A stretch of DNA of 28,470 nt from an uncultured Brevundimonas sp. (GCF_943913055.1 NZ_CALTWS010000004.1:1-28470), one strand, 5' to 3'. Counted from the stretch's first letter, positions 14,630 to 24,865 are shown. Notes: generated by a model from the letters alone, not told the origin. Numbers and translations: made by a program.

Positions 14630-14854
14630 ATGACCGCACCCGTCAAAGGCCCGGCGTCCTATTTTCCATCCATCGAGAAAACCTATGGCCAGCCGATCGC
14701 CCATTGGCAGGCCATCGTGCGCGGCAACCTGCCGAACCGCCATATGGATCTGGTCGCCCTGCTGAAGGCCGAGCATGGCATGGGTCACGGTCACGCAAAC
14801 GCCGTCGTGGCCCATGTTCTGGCTGAAGACGCAAAGTCTCGAACCACGACCTGA
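14630..14854 (+). CDS. DUF4287 family small protein
   Basis: 74-residue protein with the DUF4287 pattern: SYFPSIEKTYGQPIAHWQAIVR followed by HMDLVALLKAEHGMGHGHANAVVAHVL. Function unknown; the family is common in bacteria and often lies next to DUF1428, VOC and SRPBCC genes. It is 13 bp after the DUF1428 stop, so probably in the same transcript. It converges on the extensin-family gene with an 17-bp gap. Confidence 0.88.
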   Translation: MTAPVKGPASYFPSIEKTYGQPIAHWQAIVRGNLPNRHMDLVALLKAEHGMGHGHANAVVAHVLAEDAKSRTTT

Positions 14855-14871
14855 ACCCGGGTCAGCACGGA

Positions 14872-15612
14872 TCAGCGACAGAACCGCGTGTCGGTCGCCT
14901 CCAGATGGAGGTGATCGGCATGCACGGCGTTGTAGTCGGGGCTCAACGTCGTGCCGAAGATGCGGCAGGCGTCGTCTCGGATACGGCGCAGAAAGCGCGC
15001 CTCGGGCGTGTCGCCGTTCCAGTCGTTCAGGACGGTGATCCGCCGCCCGTCGCGCAGGCGCACGCCGGCGAAATCCAGGGCGGCGGCCTGGGAATGGGCG
15101 CTGATCCGGGTGCTGCCCGCACCGTTGTTCACATTGCGACAGGCATAGGCCCCCATGTGATCGATCTGGACCACGTCCGAGCCGAGGATTTCCCGCGCCG
15201 CAGGCTCCAGCGACTGCCGCCGCCAGACGCTGAGCGCCAGGGCCGTGCGGCAGGTCATCTGCACATCCCCCGGCGACATCCGCGCAACGGTGCCCAGGTC
15301 CGGGCCCAAGACGCCCGCATCGGTCAGGTCGCAGGTGGCGGAGTTCACCCGGTCGGGCACGGGGCTGAAGTTGACCCGCGCCGCCGTCAGCTGGGTCACG
15401 CACTGGGTCAGGGCGGCGCTCTCACGGATCACCGCGCTGCGCGTGCCGGCACCGATCGGCAGATCGACCAGCGCCCCGATCAGCGGGGCCTCGGTGCGGG
15501 ACGGGGCCGCCGGATAGGTCGGCCGCGGCGCAGGCTCGGGCAGCATGGCGCTGCAACTCGCCAGCGCGACAAGGGCCAGCGGAGCGAGGATCAGTCGGAG
15601 CGGGTGCGTCAT
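14872..15612 (-). CDS. Extensin-family lipoprotein (putative peptidoglycan metallopeptidase-like)
   Basis: 246 residues. A lipoprotein signal ends in the lipobox LASC (Cys20), followed by a Pro-rich linker. The rest is an extensin-like C-terminal domain: ALTQCVTQLTAARVNFSPVPDR, VNSATCDLTDAGVL, YACRNVNNGAGSTRISAHSQAAALDFAG and a terminal HADHLHLE. The His/Asp pattern (SAHSQAxALDF with HxDHLHLE) matches the VanY/MepA-like zinc peptidase arrangement, so a periplasmic cell-wall peptidase role is plausible. Several Cys suggest disulfides. Alphaproteobacteria usually carry several such genes. It is 98 bp downstream of rpoD beyond a terminator. Confidence 0.88.
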   Translation of the reverse strand: MTHPLRLILAPLALVALASCSAMLPEPAPRPTYPAAPSRTEAPLIGALVDLPIGAGTRSAVIRESAALTQCVTQLTAARVNFSPVPDRVNSATCDLTDAGVLGPDLGTVARMSPGDVQMTCRTALALSVWRRQSLEPAAREILGSDVVQIDHMGAYACRNVNNGAGSTRISAHSQAAALDFAGVRLRDGRRITVLNDWNGDTPEARFLRRIRDDACRIFGTTLSPDYNAVHADHLHLEATDTRFCR

Positions 15613-15670
15613 CGCCGGGACGCTAGCGGAATTCGCCTGATGCTTGAATCACGAGACGGCGAAGTGAGAA

Positions 15671-15703
15671 AAGAAAAAGGGCGGCTCCACGAGAGCCGCC
15701 CTT
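15671..15703 (-). terminator. Rho-independent terminator of rpoD
   Basis: An 11-bp perfect stem (15677-15687 with 15693-15703) closes a five-base loop and is followed on the minus strand by a TTTTTCTTTTC run overlapping the end of the stem. It lies 8 bp past the rpoD stop codon. Confidence 0.93.
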
Positions 15704-15710
15704 CTGATCT

Positions 15711-17657
<1,947 letters not shown>

Positions 17658-17725
17658 TCAGTCAGTCTCCGGACAGAGGGCTGATCAGGCCGTCCATCTC
17701 ATACAATGTGTAACGGGGTCGTTGG

Positions 17726-19624
17726 TTACGAGCCCGATTTGTCGTCCCATATTTCGCCGGTTTTGACCGCGCGACGCAAAGCATCCCGCTCGGCTTTCAG
17801 CCTGCGGAACGCCTCATCCTGACCCGGCATGGAGGCCGCCGAGGCCAGTGCATCTTCAAGGGCGGCGACACGGGTAAGTGCGTCGAACGCCTGCGACCAT
17901 CGAATCCTTGCTTCGGCGAGGGGCGCATTTGCGGCCAGGAAAGGCGCGCCGGACTTTGCCGCCGCCTTCTCGACCTCGCGCACTAAAGCATCGTGACCCG
18001 ACTGCGCCAGATGGCGTCGCAAGGCCGCGCTGTCAAGGGTTTGAGCGGTGCCCTGGGCACAGAACCGCAGACGGACCAATTCCTGCGCCAGACCATCCAG
18101 CGCCTTGTCGCCGAAGCCGTGTGCCGCGATGTCTTCCAGATGGTCATCCATGCGCGCGGGATCGTCAATGGCCCCATGCGCGAGGGCGGCGGCCACTGGC
18201 TCGATGGATCGCGACAGCGACTGCATGGCCTGTGCGCCCTCCGTCGTCTGACCCAGCACCGGCGGGGGACCGAAACGCCCCCTGCCCCGTCCGCCCGGAA
18301 AGCTGCCCGCGCCCTGACGGGCCGGTATCGGCTGCGGACCGCGCTGAGGCGCAAACAGGGCGTCGAAACGGTCGAACAGTTCGCGCCGATACTGATCGGC
18401 CAAATCCTTGTCCTGAATGGCCGAGGCGGCCTGGCGCAGGCGACCCTTCAGGCCTGCGCGGCGCTCCGGCGTATCCAGCGGTTCGAGTTCGGCCTCCTTG
18501 CCGAAGAGCACCTCGGCAAAGGGCCGCGTGGCTGACATGGCCTGGCGGAGGGCAGGTGCGCCCTTGTCGCGCAGGATGTCGTCAGGATCCTGACCGCCGT
18601 CCAGAAGCGCAAAGCGGAACGACTTGCCGGCTTTCAACTGAGGCAGGGCGCGATCGACGGCCCGGAAGGCCGCGCGTCGGCCCGCCGCATCCCCGTCGAA
18701 ACACAGCACCGGTTCGGACGAGACCCGCCACAGCAGGGCCATCTGCTCTTCGGTCAGAGCGGTGCCCATGGGGGCGACGGCGGGGATGCCCGCGCGCTGG
18801 CAGGCGATGACGTCCATATAGCCTTCGACCACCACGATGGCCTGTTCGCCCTTGCTTTCGGCTCCCAGGATGCGCCGCGCCTCCGGCAGGCCGTAGAGCG
18901 TCGCGCCCTTGTGAAACAGCGGGCTTTCCGGGCCATTCAGATATTTGGCGCGGTCGTCGGGGTTCATGGCCCGGCCGCCGAACGACACGATCCGCCCCCG
19001 CGCATCCAGGATCGGGAACATCAGCCGGTCGCGGAACCGGTCGTAGGGGTTGCCGCCCCCTTCCGGCGCGATCAGCATGCCGGCCTCGACCAGATCGCCA
19101 GGCTTGGCCCCGCGCTTGACCAAAGCCTGTTTCAGCCCCTCGCGGTCGTTGGGGGCGTAGCCCAGGCCGAACCGCTCCCACTGATCCTCGGGCAGGCCGC
19201 GCCGCTCCAGATACTCCCGCGCTGCCTTGCCGACCGAGCGACGCAGATTGGCGGCGAACCATTTCTGGGACAGGTCCATCCAGTCGGCCAGACCCTTGCG
19301 CTTCTCCTCGCGCTCGGCCGCCTGGGGGTCTTCCGCCGGCAGGGCCATGCCCGCCTCACCCGCCAGCCGCTGGACCGCCTCGACGAAGGTCAGCCGCTCG
19401 GTCTCCTGCAGGAAGCTGATGATGTCACCATGCTTGCCGGAGCTGAAGTCGTGGAAGAAGCCCTTGTCATCATTGACGAAAAACGACGGCGACTTTTCCT
19501 TCGAGAAGGGCGACAGGCCGACGTATTCGCGGCCTTGACGCTTGAGCTTCACCGACCGCCCGATGACGTCGGACGGGCGAAGGCGGGCCTTCAGTTCCTC
19601 AATGTATCGTTCGTCAAAGCGCAC
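17726..19624 (-). CDS. dnaG: DNA primase DnaG with cysteine-free zinc-ribbon domain
   Basis: Synthesises RNA primers at the replication fork. 632 residues. The N-terminal zinc-ribbon fold is recognisable (GLSPFSKEKSPSFFVNDD, then FFHDFSSGKHGD), but all four CHC2 ligand positions are changed: Ser38, Ser41, Asp59 and Ser62. The RNA-polymerase core is intact, with RFRDRLMFPI (196-205) and YLNGPESPLFHKG. The TOPRIM motifs are EGYMDV (267-272), FDGDAAG (309-315) and DPDD (346-349). The C-terminal DnaB-interacting part is more variable, as usual. A cysteine-less ribbon is, to my recollection, found in some other alphaproteobacteria. It starts a unit with rpoD. Confidence 0.97.
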   Translation of the reverse strand: MRFDERYIEELKARLRPSDVIGRSVKLKRQGREYVGLSPFSKEKSPSFFVNDDKGFFHDFSSGKHGDIISFLQETERLTFVEAVQRLAGEAGMALPAEDPQAAEREEKRKGLADWMDLSQKWFAANLRRSVGKAAREYLERRGLPEDQWERFGLGYAPNDREGLKQALVKRGAKPGDLVEAGMLIAPEGGGNPYDRFRDRLMFPILDARGRIVSFGGRAMNPDDRAKYLNGPESPLFHKGATLYGLPEARRILGAESKGEQAIVVVEGYMDVIACQRAGIPAVAPMGTALTEEQMALLWRVSSEPVLCFDGDAAGRRAAFRAVDRALPQLKAGKSFRFALLDGGQDPDDILRDKGAPALRQAMSATRPFAEVLFGKEAELEPLDTPERRAGLKGRLRQAASAIQDKDLADQYRRELFDRFDALFAPQRGPQPIPARQGAGSFPGGRGRGRFGPPPVLGQTTEGAQAMQSLSRSIEPVAAALAHGAIDDPARMDDHLEDIAAHGFGDKALDGLAQELVRLRFCAQGTAQTLDSAALRRHLAQSGHDALVREVEKAAAKSGAPFLAANAPLAEARIRWSQAFDALTRVAALEDALASAASMPGQDEAFRRLKAERDALRRAVKTGEIWDDKSGS

Positions 19625-19851
19625 GGTCGATGTCTATAGCGCCCAGTCCAGCAGGGGAACGCACGAACTGACGACGGTCCGGCGCTCTCCCCCGTTAAGA
19701 TTTTGTTTACCAAGACGGCAAGAAAACGACCACAAATACTTGATTCACTTGAACATTATTTCGTCAGATTGCGGAACTATCCACAGGACCTGTGGTTAAC
19801 TCCCCGAATCCGTGACGCAGAAGCGTCGTCCCTCCTGACAAAGAGATACTG
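19625..19851. promoter_or_regulatory. dnaG / small-gene divergent promoter region
   Basis: 227 bp, AT-rich in its middle. It holds a CtrA-like half-site pair TTAA-N7-TTTA (19695-19709, one mismatch from TTAA-N7-TTAA). It also holds a symmetrical site CCACAGG-A-CCTGTGG (19781-19795) whose two flanks read as near DnaA boxes (CTATCCACA at 19777-19785, and TTAACCACA on the minus strand at 19791-19799). A GACGC-AGAA-GCGTC hairpin (19814-19827) precedes the small gene. All of these are pattern matches; cell-cycle control of dnaG is plausible but not shown. Confidence 0.45.
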
Positions 19852-20121
19852 ATGTTCATCGCCATCGCCCGTCCGGCGGTGGAACCCATCGGCCCCGACG
19901 CCGTCGCCGTCCCCGGTTCCCCCGCCATCGCCGAACTGTCGCCCCGCGCGCTGCATGCGCGCCTGCTGGAGAACGCGGCCCTGCGCCGAAAGCGGGCCAT
20001 CGAGCGCCGTCGGGCTCAGCGTGAAGAGGATGCAGGCTACTGGTTCAGCGCCGCCCCCGTCGCCGTCCGCAAGGCCAGCGAGCTGCGCTGCGAGAGCAAG
20101 AGCTTCGCGCCGCTGCCCTGA
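19852..20121 (+). CDS. Small basic hypothetical protein
   Basis: 89 residues, no recognised family. The N-terminal third is Ala/Pro/Val-rich. Residues about 30-60 form a likely charged helix (LSPRALHARLLENAALRRKRAIERRRAQREED) that is strongly basic and could bind nucleic acid or a protein partner. The C-terminus has YWFSAAPVAVRKASELR. AAAGAGAT lies 6 bases before the ATG, and an upstream promoter-like region is present, both of which favour a real gene. It is divergent from dnaG and ends 3 bp before the convergent glycosyltransferase-like gene. Confidence 0.65.
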   Translation: MFIAIARPAVEPIGPDAVAVPGSPAIAELSPRALHARLLENAALRRKRAIERRRAQREEDAGYWFSAAPVAVRKASELRCESKSFAPLP

Positions 20122-20124
20122 GCT

Positions 20125-21078
20125 TTAACGCGGCTCTGGCGTGCGTCGGGCGATGGATTGGTTAAGCTTGTCCCAGCGCTGGGCATTCGATTTGGGTTGG
20201 ACGCGCTGACGGCAGTCAAAGCCGTCGCCCCAAACTGCATGCACGGCGTCGAAAAGATGCGGGTGGCGGTCGTGCTGATGCACAATGGCGCTGACCGTCC
20301 CGTCCGGATTGACGACCTTGCCGTCCTTGAAGGTCAAGGCAGCCCCATCCGTTAGCCCCAAGGTCGCCACGCGACCATAGTTGGGCAATAGCTGCGCCTC
20401 GGCCATGCCGAGATGGATGGCCAGATTGCAGGCGGCCTGATCGGCTCCGAAAGCGCCACCGATCGACGATCGTGGTGTCGTGGCCAGCATCAGAATGGCG
20501 CGGCACAGGCGCATCACATCGGCCCGGGCCCCCATGACCGTGCCGACGCAGATGCACGGTTTCCGTGCTACCTCCTTGGCCAAGCCTTCGCCGGCCAAGG
20601 CCCGGATATATTTCATGTTGAAGGCGTGATCGGCCAGCACGCCCGATTCATATTCCTGGAACGTCAGCAGGCCTTCGGGCCGCGGGGAAAAGGGATCGGC
20701 CTGAAAGATCACGTCGCGCACGTCGGTGATCAGCACACCATCGACGTCTTTCCAGCCTCGCAGCAGACGATCGAAGGCCGCGAACCGCTGCATAACGGGG
20801 TGGGGAGCCCAGCCCTCGACCGGGTCTGGAGCGACAGCGATCACATCGTGCTCAGCCAGCAGGGCCGCGACATCGGGCCGGTTGTCGACGACCAGAGCGA
20901 CCGTTCCCTCGAACACCGCCCGCAAGGATCGGACGAAGGGCGCGATATCGGCGGCGTCATAGCCGGTGGCATAGCCCAGCACGGCGTGACCCGATGCCGA
21001 TGTCGTGAGGTCCGCGGGCCGGGCCAGGGCCTTGGCCAGCCAGGTCAGATAGCGAGATCTCGCGGGCGGCAGGCTCAC
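20125..21078 (-). CDS. Putative glycosyltransferase-like protein, coupled to carA
   Basis: 317 residues, cytoplasmic, no signal peptide. Residues about 110-125 (DVDGVLITDVRDVIFQADPF) resemble the sugar-nucleotide and metal-binding DxD segment of GT-A-fold transferases (compare LDVRDVxFQxDPF). A later GGAFGADQAACNLAIH and NYGRVATLG also fit such proteins. The specific donor, acceptor and product are unknown, and the family call is by motif only. The start is GTG (21076-21078), which overlaps the carA stop as GTGA, so it is translationally coupled to carA. I see no pyrimidine or arginine link. Confidence 0.65.
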   Translation of the reverse strand: MSLPPARSRYLTWLAKALARPADLTTSASGHAVLGYATGYDAADIAPFVRSLRAVFEGTVALVVDNRPDVAALLAEHDVIAVAPDPVEGWAPHPVMQRFAAFDRLLRGWKDVDGVLITDVRDVIFQADPFSPRPEGLLTFQEYESGVLADHAFNMKYIRALAGEGLAKEVARKPCICVGTVMGARADVMRLCRAILMLATTPRSSIGGAFGADQAACNLAIHLGMAEAQLLPNYGRVATLGLTDGAALTFKDGKVVNPDGTVSAIVHQHDRHPHLFDAVHAVWGDGFDCRQRVQPKSNAQRWDKLNQSIARRTPEPR

Positions 21079-22238
21079 CGAATCGCCATGGCGTCGGCAA
21101 AACGCTGGAAGAGATACAGGCTGTCGGTCGGTCCAGGCGACGCCTCCGGATGGTGCTGGACGCTGAACACCGGACGGTCCTTCAAGGCGATGCCGCAGTT
21201 GGTGCCGTCGAACAGGCTGACGTGGGTCTCCATCACCGCATCGGGCAGGCTGTCGCGATCGACGGTAAAGCCGTGGTTCATCGACACGATCTCGACCTTG
21301 CCGGTGGTCAGATCCTTGACCGGGTGATTGGCCCCGTGGTGCCCCTGGTCCATCTTGACCGTCTTGCCGCCGAGCGCGAGGGCCAGCATCTGGTGGCCCA
21401 GGCAGATGCCGAAGACCGGCTTGCCGCTGTCGACCAGCTTTTTGATCTCCGGCACCGCGTATTCACCGGTGGCGGCGGGATCGCCCGGGCCGTTGGACAG
21501 GACCACGCCGTCCGGGTTGCGTGCCAGAACCTCCTCGGCGGTCGTTGATGCGGGCACCACCGTGATCTTCGCGCCGGTCGAAGCCAGAGCCCTCAGGATG
21601 TTGCGCTTCACGCCATAGTCGATGACCACGACGGACTTGTCGGTCGCATCGACACGCGGATGACCCTCGGGCCAGTCCCACAGTCCCTGATCCCAGTCGA
21701 AGGATTGCAGGGTGGAGGCGTCCTTCGCCAGGTCCAGCCCAACCAGACCTGACCAGGCCTTCGCCTGGGCCACCAAGGCCTCAAGATCGAACTGGCCGTC
21801 CGGATCGTGGGCGATCACGGCATGCGGTGCGCCGCCGTCGCGGATCACGGCCGTGAGGGCACGGGTGTCGATCCCTGCCAGACCGACCACGCCCCGCCGG
21901 TGCATCCACGCATCAAGGTCGCTGTCGCTACGCCAGTTGGCTGGATCGGTCGGGACGTCGCGGAAGATGGCCCCGCGCGCAGAGGTGTCTGAGCCGCCGC
22001 CGATCTGTTCGATGTCGTCCGCATTGGTCCCGACATTGCCGACGTGCGGAAAGGTGAAGGCCAGGATCTGGCTCATGTACGATGGATCGGTCAGGATTTC
22101 CTGATAGCCGGTCATGGCCGTGTTGAAGACCACCTCGCCCAGGGCCGAACCGGTTGCGCCGCATCCGATCCCTTGCAGGATGGTACCGTCCGCCAGCGCC
22201 AGAACGCCGGTCACACCGGGGAGGAGTTCAGTGGTCAT
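21075..22238 (-). CDS. carA: Carbamoyl-phosphate synthase small subunit
   Basis: Glutamine amidotransferase subunit; releases ammonia from glutamine and channels it to CarB for carbamoyl phosphate, a precursor of arginine and pyrimidines. 387 residues, full length. The N-terminal CarA domain includes GEVVFNTAMTGYQEILTDPSY. The class I amidotransferase triad is Cys279 (FGICLGHQ), His363 and Glu365 (QHHPEASPGP). SNGPGDPAA (248-256) is the oxyanion segment. The partner gene carB starts at 26138 on the opposite strand, about 3.9 kb away, so the subunits are not co-transcribed. Confidence 0.98.
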   Translation of the reverse strand: MTTELLPGVTGVLALADGTILQGIGCGATGSALGEVVFNTAMTGYQEILTDPSYMSQILAFTFPHVGNVGTNADDIEQIGGGSDTSARGAIFRDVPTDPANWRSDSDLDAWMHRRGVVGLAGIDTRALTAVIRDGGAPHAVIAHDPDGQFDLEALVAQAKAWSGLVGLDLAKDASTLQSFDWDQGLWDWPEGHPRVDATDKSVVVIDYGVKRNILRALASTGAKITVVPASTTAEEVLARNPDGVVLSNGPGDPAATGEYAVPEIKKLVDSGKPVFGICLGHQMLALALGGKTVKMDQGHHGANHPVKDLTTGKVEIVSMNHGFTVDRDSLPDAVMETHVSLFDGTNCGIALKDRPVFSVQHHPEASPGPTDSLYLFQRFADAMAIR

Positions 22239-22305
22239 GATCGTTCCTTACCACCGAATGCCGGCGGACAAACGGCGGGATGGCTAGCGGCGGATCGGTT
22301 CAGGG

Positions 22306-22719
22306 TCAATCGATGATCATGCCGGTGCCCTCTGCCTTCATTCTGGCCAAGGCCGCCTTCATTCCATCAAGCGCTTCCATGGAGTGACCCTGCCAGCCGA
22401 CAACCTCGGCCACGACGCGGAACGGTTGGCGCGAGCGATAGGACAGGGTCGGATTTCCAGCAAAGCGCTTGTCGGTGACGTTGGGATCGTCCTCGACGAC
22501 GCCCTGGGCCTCCACGACGTAGACTCGTTCCGCAGCATCGCCCTTGGCCAGTTCGGCACCCCAGATTGCCGCATCCAGCGTCCCGGTGACATAGACCCAC
22601 GATAGACCTGCGTCGTCCTTGAAGTTGGACGGCCAGCCGACCGCGATCTCATCGCCCGGCTTGAGCGCGGCACGGGTGCCATGGAAGTAGGCGCGGGCTA
22701 GAGGGACGGCGGCAGTCAT
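22306..22719 (-). CDS. arr: NAD(+)-rifampin ADP-ribosyltransferase (Arr)
   Basis: Transfers ADP-ribose from NAD to rifamycin antibiotics, inactivating them. 137 residues, the normal Arr length. Family motifs are FHGT (His13), VYVTGTLDAAIWGAELA (Tyr43), YVVEAQGVVEDDPNVTDKRFAGNPTLSYR (Asp77 or Asp78) and a C-terminal GWQGHSMEAL. The His-Tyr-Asp set corresponds to the catalytic residues of characterised Arr enzymes. The frame is open upstream to 22815, but the ATG at 22719 follows AAAGGGAG and gives the family N-terminus. No integron or transposon is adjacent and base usage matches its neighbours, so this is a resident chromosomal homologue. Real resistance is untested. Confidence 0.92.
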   Translation of the reverse strand: MTAAVPLARAYFHGTRAALKPGDEIAVGWPSNFKDDAGLSWVYVTGTLDAAIWGAELAKGDAAERVYVVEAQGVVEDDPNVTDKRFAGNPTLSYRSRQPFRVVAEVVGWQGHSMEALDGMKAALARMKAEGTGMIID

Positions 22720-22858
22720 GGGGCATCTCCCTTTGAAAACACACCTGCCGATACCCCGTTCAGCCCCCCTTGCGGCAAGCCCCGGGGCTATACACATGCT
22801 TAAGGTGACGGGCACGAGGCCCCTTCAAGCAGCTGACGTTTCGCCTGAAAGAGCCGAT

Positions 22859-24166
22859 CTATCGGGCCCTTTTCCTGACCGCGATCCATCCCACTGACGC
22901 AACGCAGAACAGCACGATGGCCGGAATGACGTTGCCCGGTGCCGCCGCGACCACGGCCCCGACCGCAAACACCAGCCCTATGACCGACAGGATGCGCCAG
23001 CCGGTCGAGTGGCTGAACCGGAACAGGCTGATGCAGCACAGGGCGTACAGGCAGATGGTCAGGACCGTGCAGGCCCCGATCAGCAGGCCGAACTGTCCCG
23101 CCAGCGTCGGCTGGATCGTCGCCACGATCAGCAGGGCCATGATCGCGCCATTGATCAGGGGATTGGACAGCGGCAGATGCCCGGGCCGACTGGCGTGACC
23201 GAAGACGCGCGGCAGATAGCCCGCTTCTCCCGCTGATCGCGCCGTCTCGCCACCCAGAATGGTCCAGCCGGCGATGGTGCCCAGCGCCTTGATCACCGCA
23301 CAAGCCGCGACCAGCCCGGCCACCGAGGCCCCGAATACCCGCGCGGCCAGATCGGCGAACGGGCTGGTCGATTGCGCCAGCTCGCCCGCGGGGATGACCC
23401 CGAACACGGCGGCGGAGGCCAGCACATAGACCACCAAGGCCAGCCCCACGCCGCCCACGCTAGCCCGGCCCACGTCACGCGCCGGATCGCGCACCAGCTT
23501 CGACAGGACAGCCGCACTTTCCAGACCCAGGAACGACCAGAAGATCACCACCAGCGACGCGGGAATGGTGGCCGCCAGCGGCTGGCCCGAGGGGTTCCAG
23601 GAGGCGGAGAAGGTCTGACCGCTGAAGGCCACAACACCCGCGACGATGGCCAGCAGCAGGGGCAGAAGGCCGATCACCAGCGTGGTCGCGCCCAGCCGTG
23701 CCGCCGCCCTGGCCCCTGTCGCATAGGCGGCGGTGGTGATGGCGATGAGCGCCAGATTGCTCATCGCCGCCGGCACCGGCTCGGCCAGCACCGGAAAGAA
23801 GAAGGCCAGATAGCCGGTGCCGGCGATGGCCACGGCGATATTGCCGGTCAGGCAGACGCCCCAGTAGGCGATGGCGGTCTGATAGCCGATGAAGCGGCCT
23901 AGCCCTCGCCGCGTGAAATCCGAGAGGCCGTCGGCGTCCGGCTGAAATCGTCCCAGCCCCGCGAATACCGCCGCCAGGATCATCGCCCCGGCCCCGCAGA
24001 TCAGCCAGCCGATCAGGCTGGATGAGCCGGTCGAGGCCAGGGCCACGGGGGCCAGATAGACCCCCGACCCAATCATGTTTCCGGCCACCACCAGGGCGGC
24101 GATGCCCCAGCCGATCTTGCGGGCGGAAGGCGTATCGGGGATGGGAAGGATGTCGGTTTGGCTCAT
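22859..24166 (-). CDS. APC-superfamily amino acid / polyamine permease
   Basis: 435-residue integral membrane protein with about 12 hydrophobic segments. The N-terminal GWGIAALVVAGNMIGSGVYLAP is the APC signature in TM1 (unwound GSG), like arginine-agmatine (AdiC) and putrescine-ornithine (PotE) antiporters. TM6 carries the SFLGLESAAVLSKLVRDPARDVGRAS segment with the conserved Glu. The substrate cannot be assigned with confidence; a basic amino acid or polyamine antiporter is the best guess. It starts 9 bp after the SDR stop codon, so the two are one operon. Confidence 0.9.
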   Translation of the reverse strand: MSQTDILPIPDTPSARKIGWGIAALVVAGNMIGSGVYLAPVALASTGSSSLIGWLICGAGAMILAAVFAGLGRFQPDADGLSDFTRRGLGRFIGYQTAIAYWGVCLTGNIAVAIAGTGYLAFFFPVLAEPVPAAMSNLALIAITTAAYATGARAAARLGATTLVIGLLPLLLAIVAGVVAFSGQTFSASWNPSGQPLAATIPASLVVIFWSFLGLESAAVLSKLVRDPARDVGRASVGGVGLALVVYVLASAAVFGVIPAGELAQSTSPFADLAARVFGASVAGLVAACAVIKALGTIAGWTILGGETARSAGEAGYLPRVFGHASRPGHLPLSNPLINGAIMALLIVATIQPTLAGQFGLLIGACTVLTICLYALCCISLFRFSHSTGWRILSVIGLVFAVGAVVAAAPGNVIPAIVLFCVASVGWIAVRKRAR

Positions 24167-24175
24167 GCCCTCCGA

Positions 24176-24865
24176 TTACTCGGGAATCCGCGCTCCGTCC
24201 CATGCGAAAACACCGCCGCTGTCAGCGGGCGTCAGGCCGTCCAAGACAGCCAGCATGCGACCGGCCGAATAGTCGGCGGTGAACAGCTTGTCGGCCGCCA
24301 CGCCCTTCTGGAACGGTACGCTCAGCGCCGTGTCGACCGTGCCGGGATGCAGACCGGCGACCACAGCCTGCGGGTGGGTCCGCGCCAGCTCGATCGCCAA
24401 ATTTTTCAGAATCATGTTCAGCGCCGCCTTGGACGCACGATAGCTGTGCCAGCCGCCCAGTCGATTGTCGCCGATGGACCCCACCCGCGCGGACAGGGCG
24501 GCGAAGATGGCGCGACGGTCGCGCGGCAGCAGCGGCAGGAAATGCCTGGCCACCATGGCCGGGCCCACCGTGTTGACCTGATAGTCCCGCAGCAGATGTT
24601 CGGCCGTCATGGCTTTGTAGGTCCGCTCCGGCTCCTGGCCGTGTTGAAGGACGCCCGTGGCCACGAAGATGAGGGACGGCGGCGGCCCCTCACCTAACCC
24701 ACGCGCCGCCTCCGCGATGGCGGCTTCGTCAGTCAGGTCCAGCCCCGTGCCGGATCGCGACAGGGCGTGGATTGTCGCATAATGCCCCGACGCCCTGAGC
24801 GCCTCCACCATGGCCGAGCCGATGCCGCCCGAGGCGCCGATCACCACCGCTGACTGATCTGTCAT
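24176..24865 (-). CDS. SDR-family NAD(P)-dependent oxidoreductase
   Basis: 229-residue short-chain dehydrogenase. The Rossmann motif GASGGIG is at 10-16. The active site has Ser (AALSARVGSIGDN, about 125), Tyr142 and Lys146 (SYRASKAALNMI). The PGTVDTALSVPF segment is typical of the C-factor (CsgA-like) and sniffer subgroup. The substrate is unknown. The frame is open far upstream, but that stretch is antisense to the divergent HAD gene, and the ATG at 24865 gives the Rossmann strand at the N-terminus. Followed by the APC permease gene with a 9-bp gap. Confidence 0.92.
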   Translation of the reverse strand: MTDQSAVVIGASGGIGSAMVEALRASGHYATIHALSRSGTGLDLTDEAAIAEAARGLGEGPPPSLIFVATGVLQHGQEPERTYKAMTAEHLLRDYQVNTVGPAMVARHFLPLLPRDRRAIFAALSARVGSIGDNRLGGWHSYRASKAALNMILKNLAIELARTHPQAVVAGLHPGTVDTALSVPFQKGVAADKLFTADYSAGRMLAVLDGLTPADSGGVFAWDGARIPE

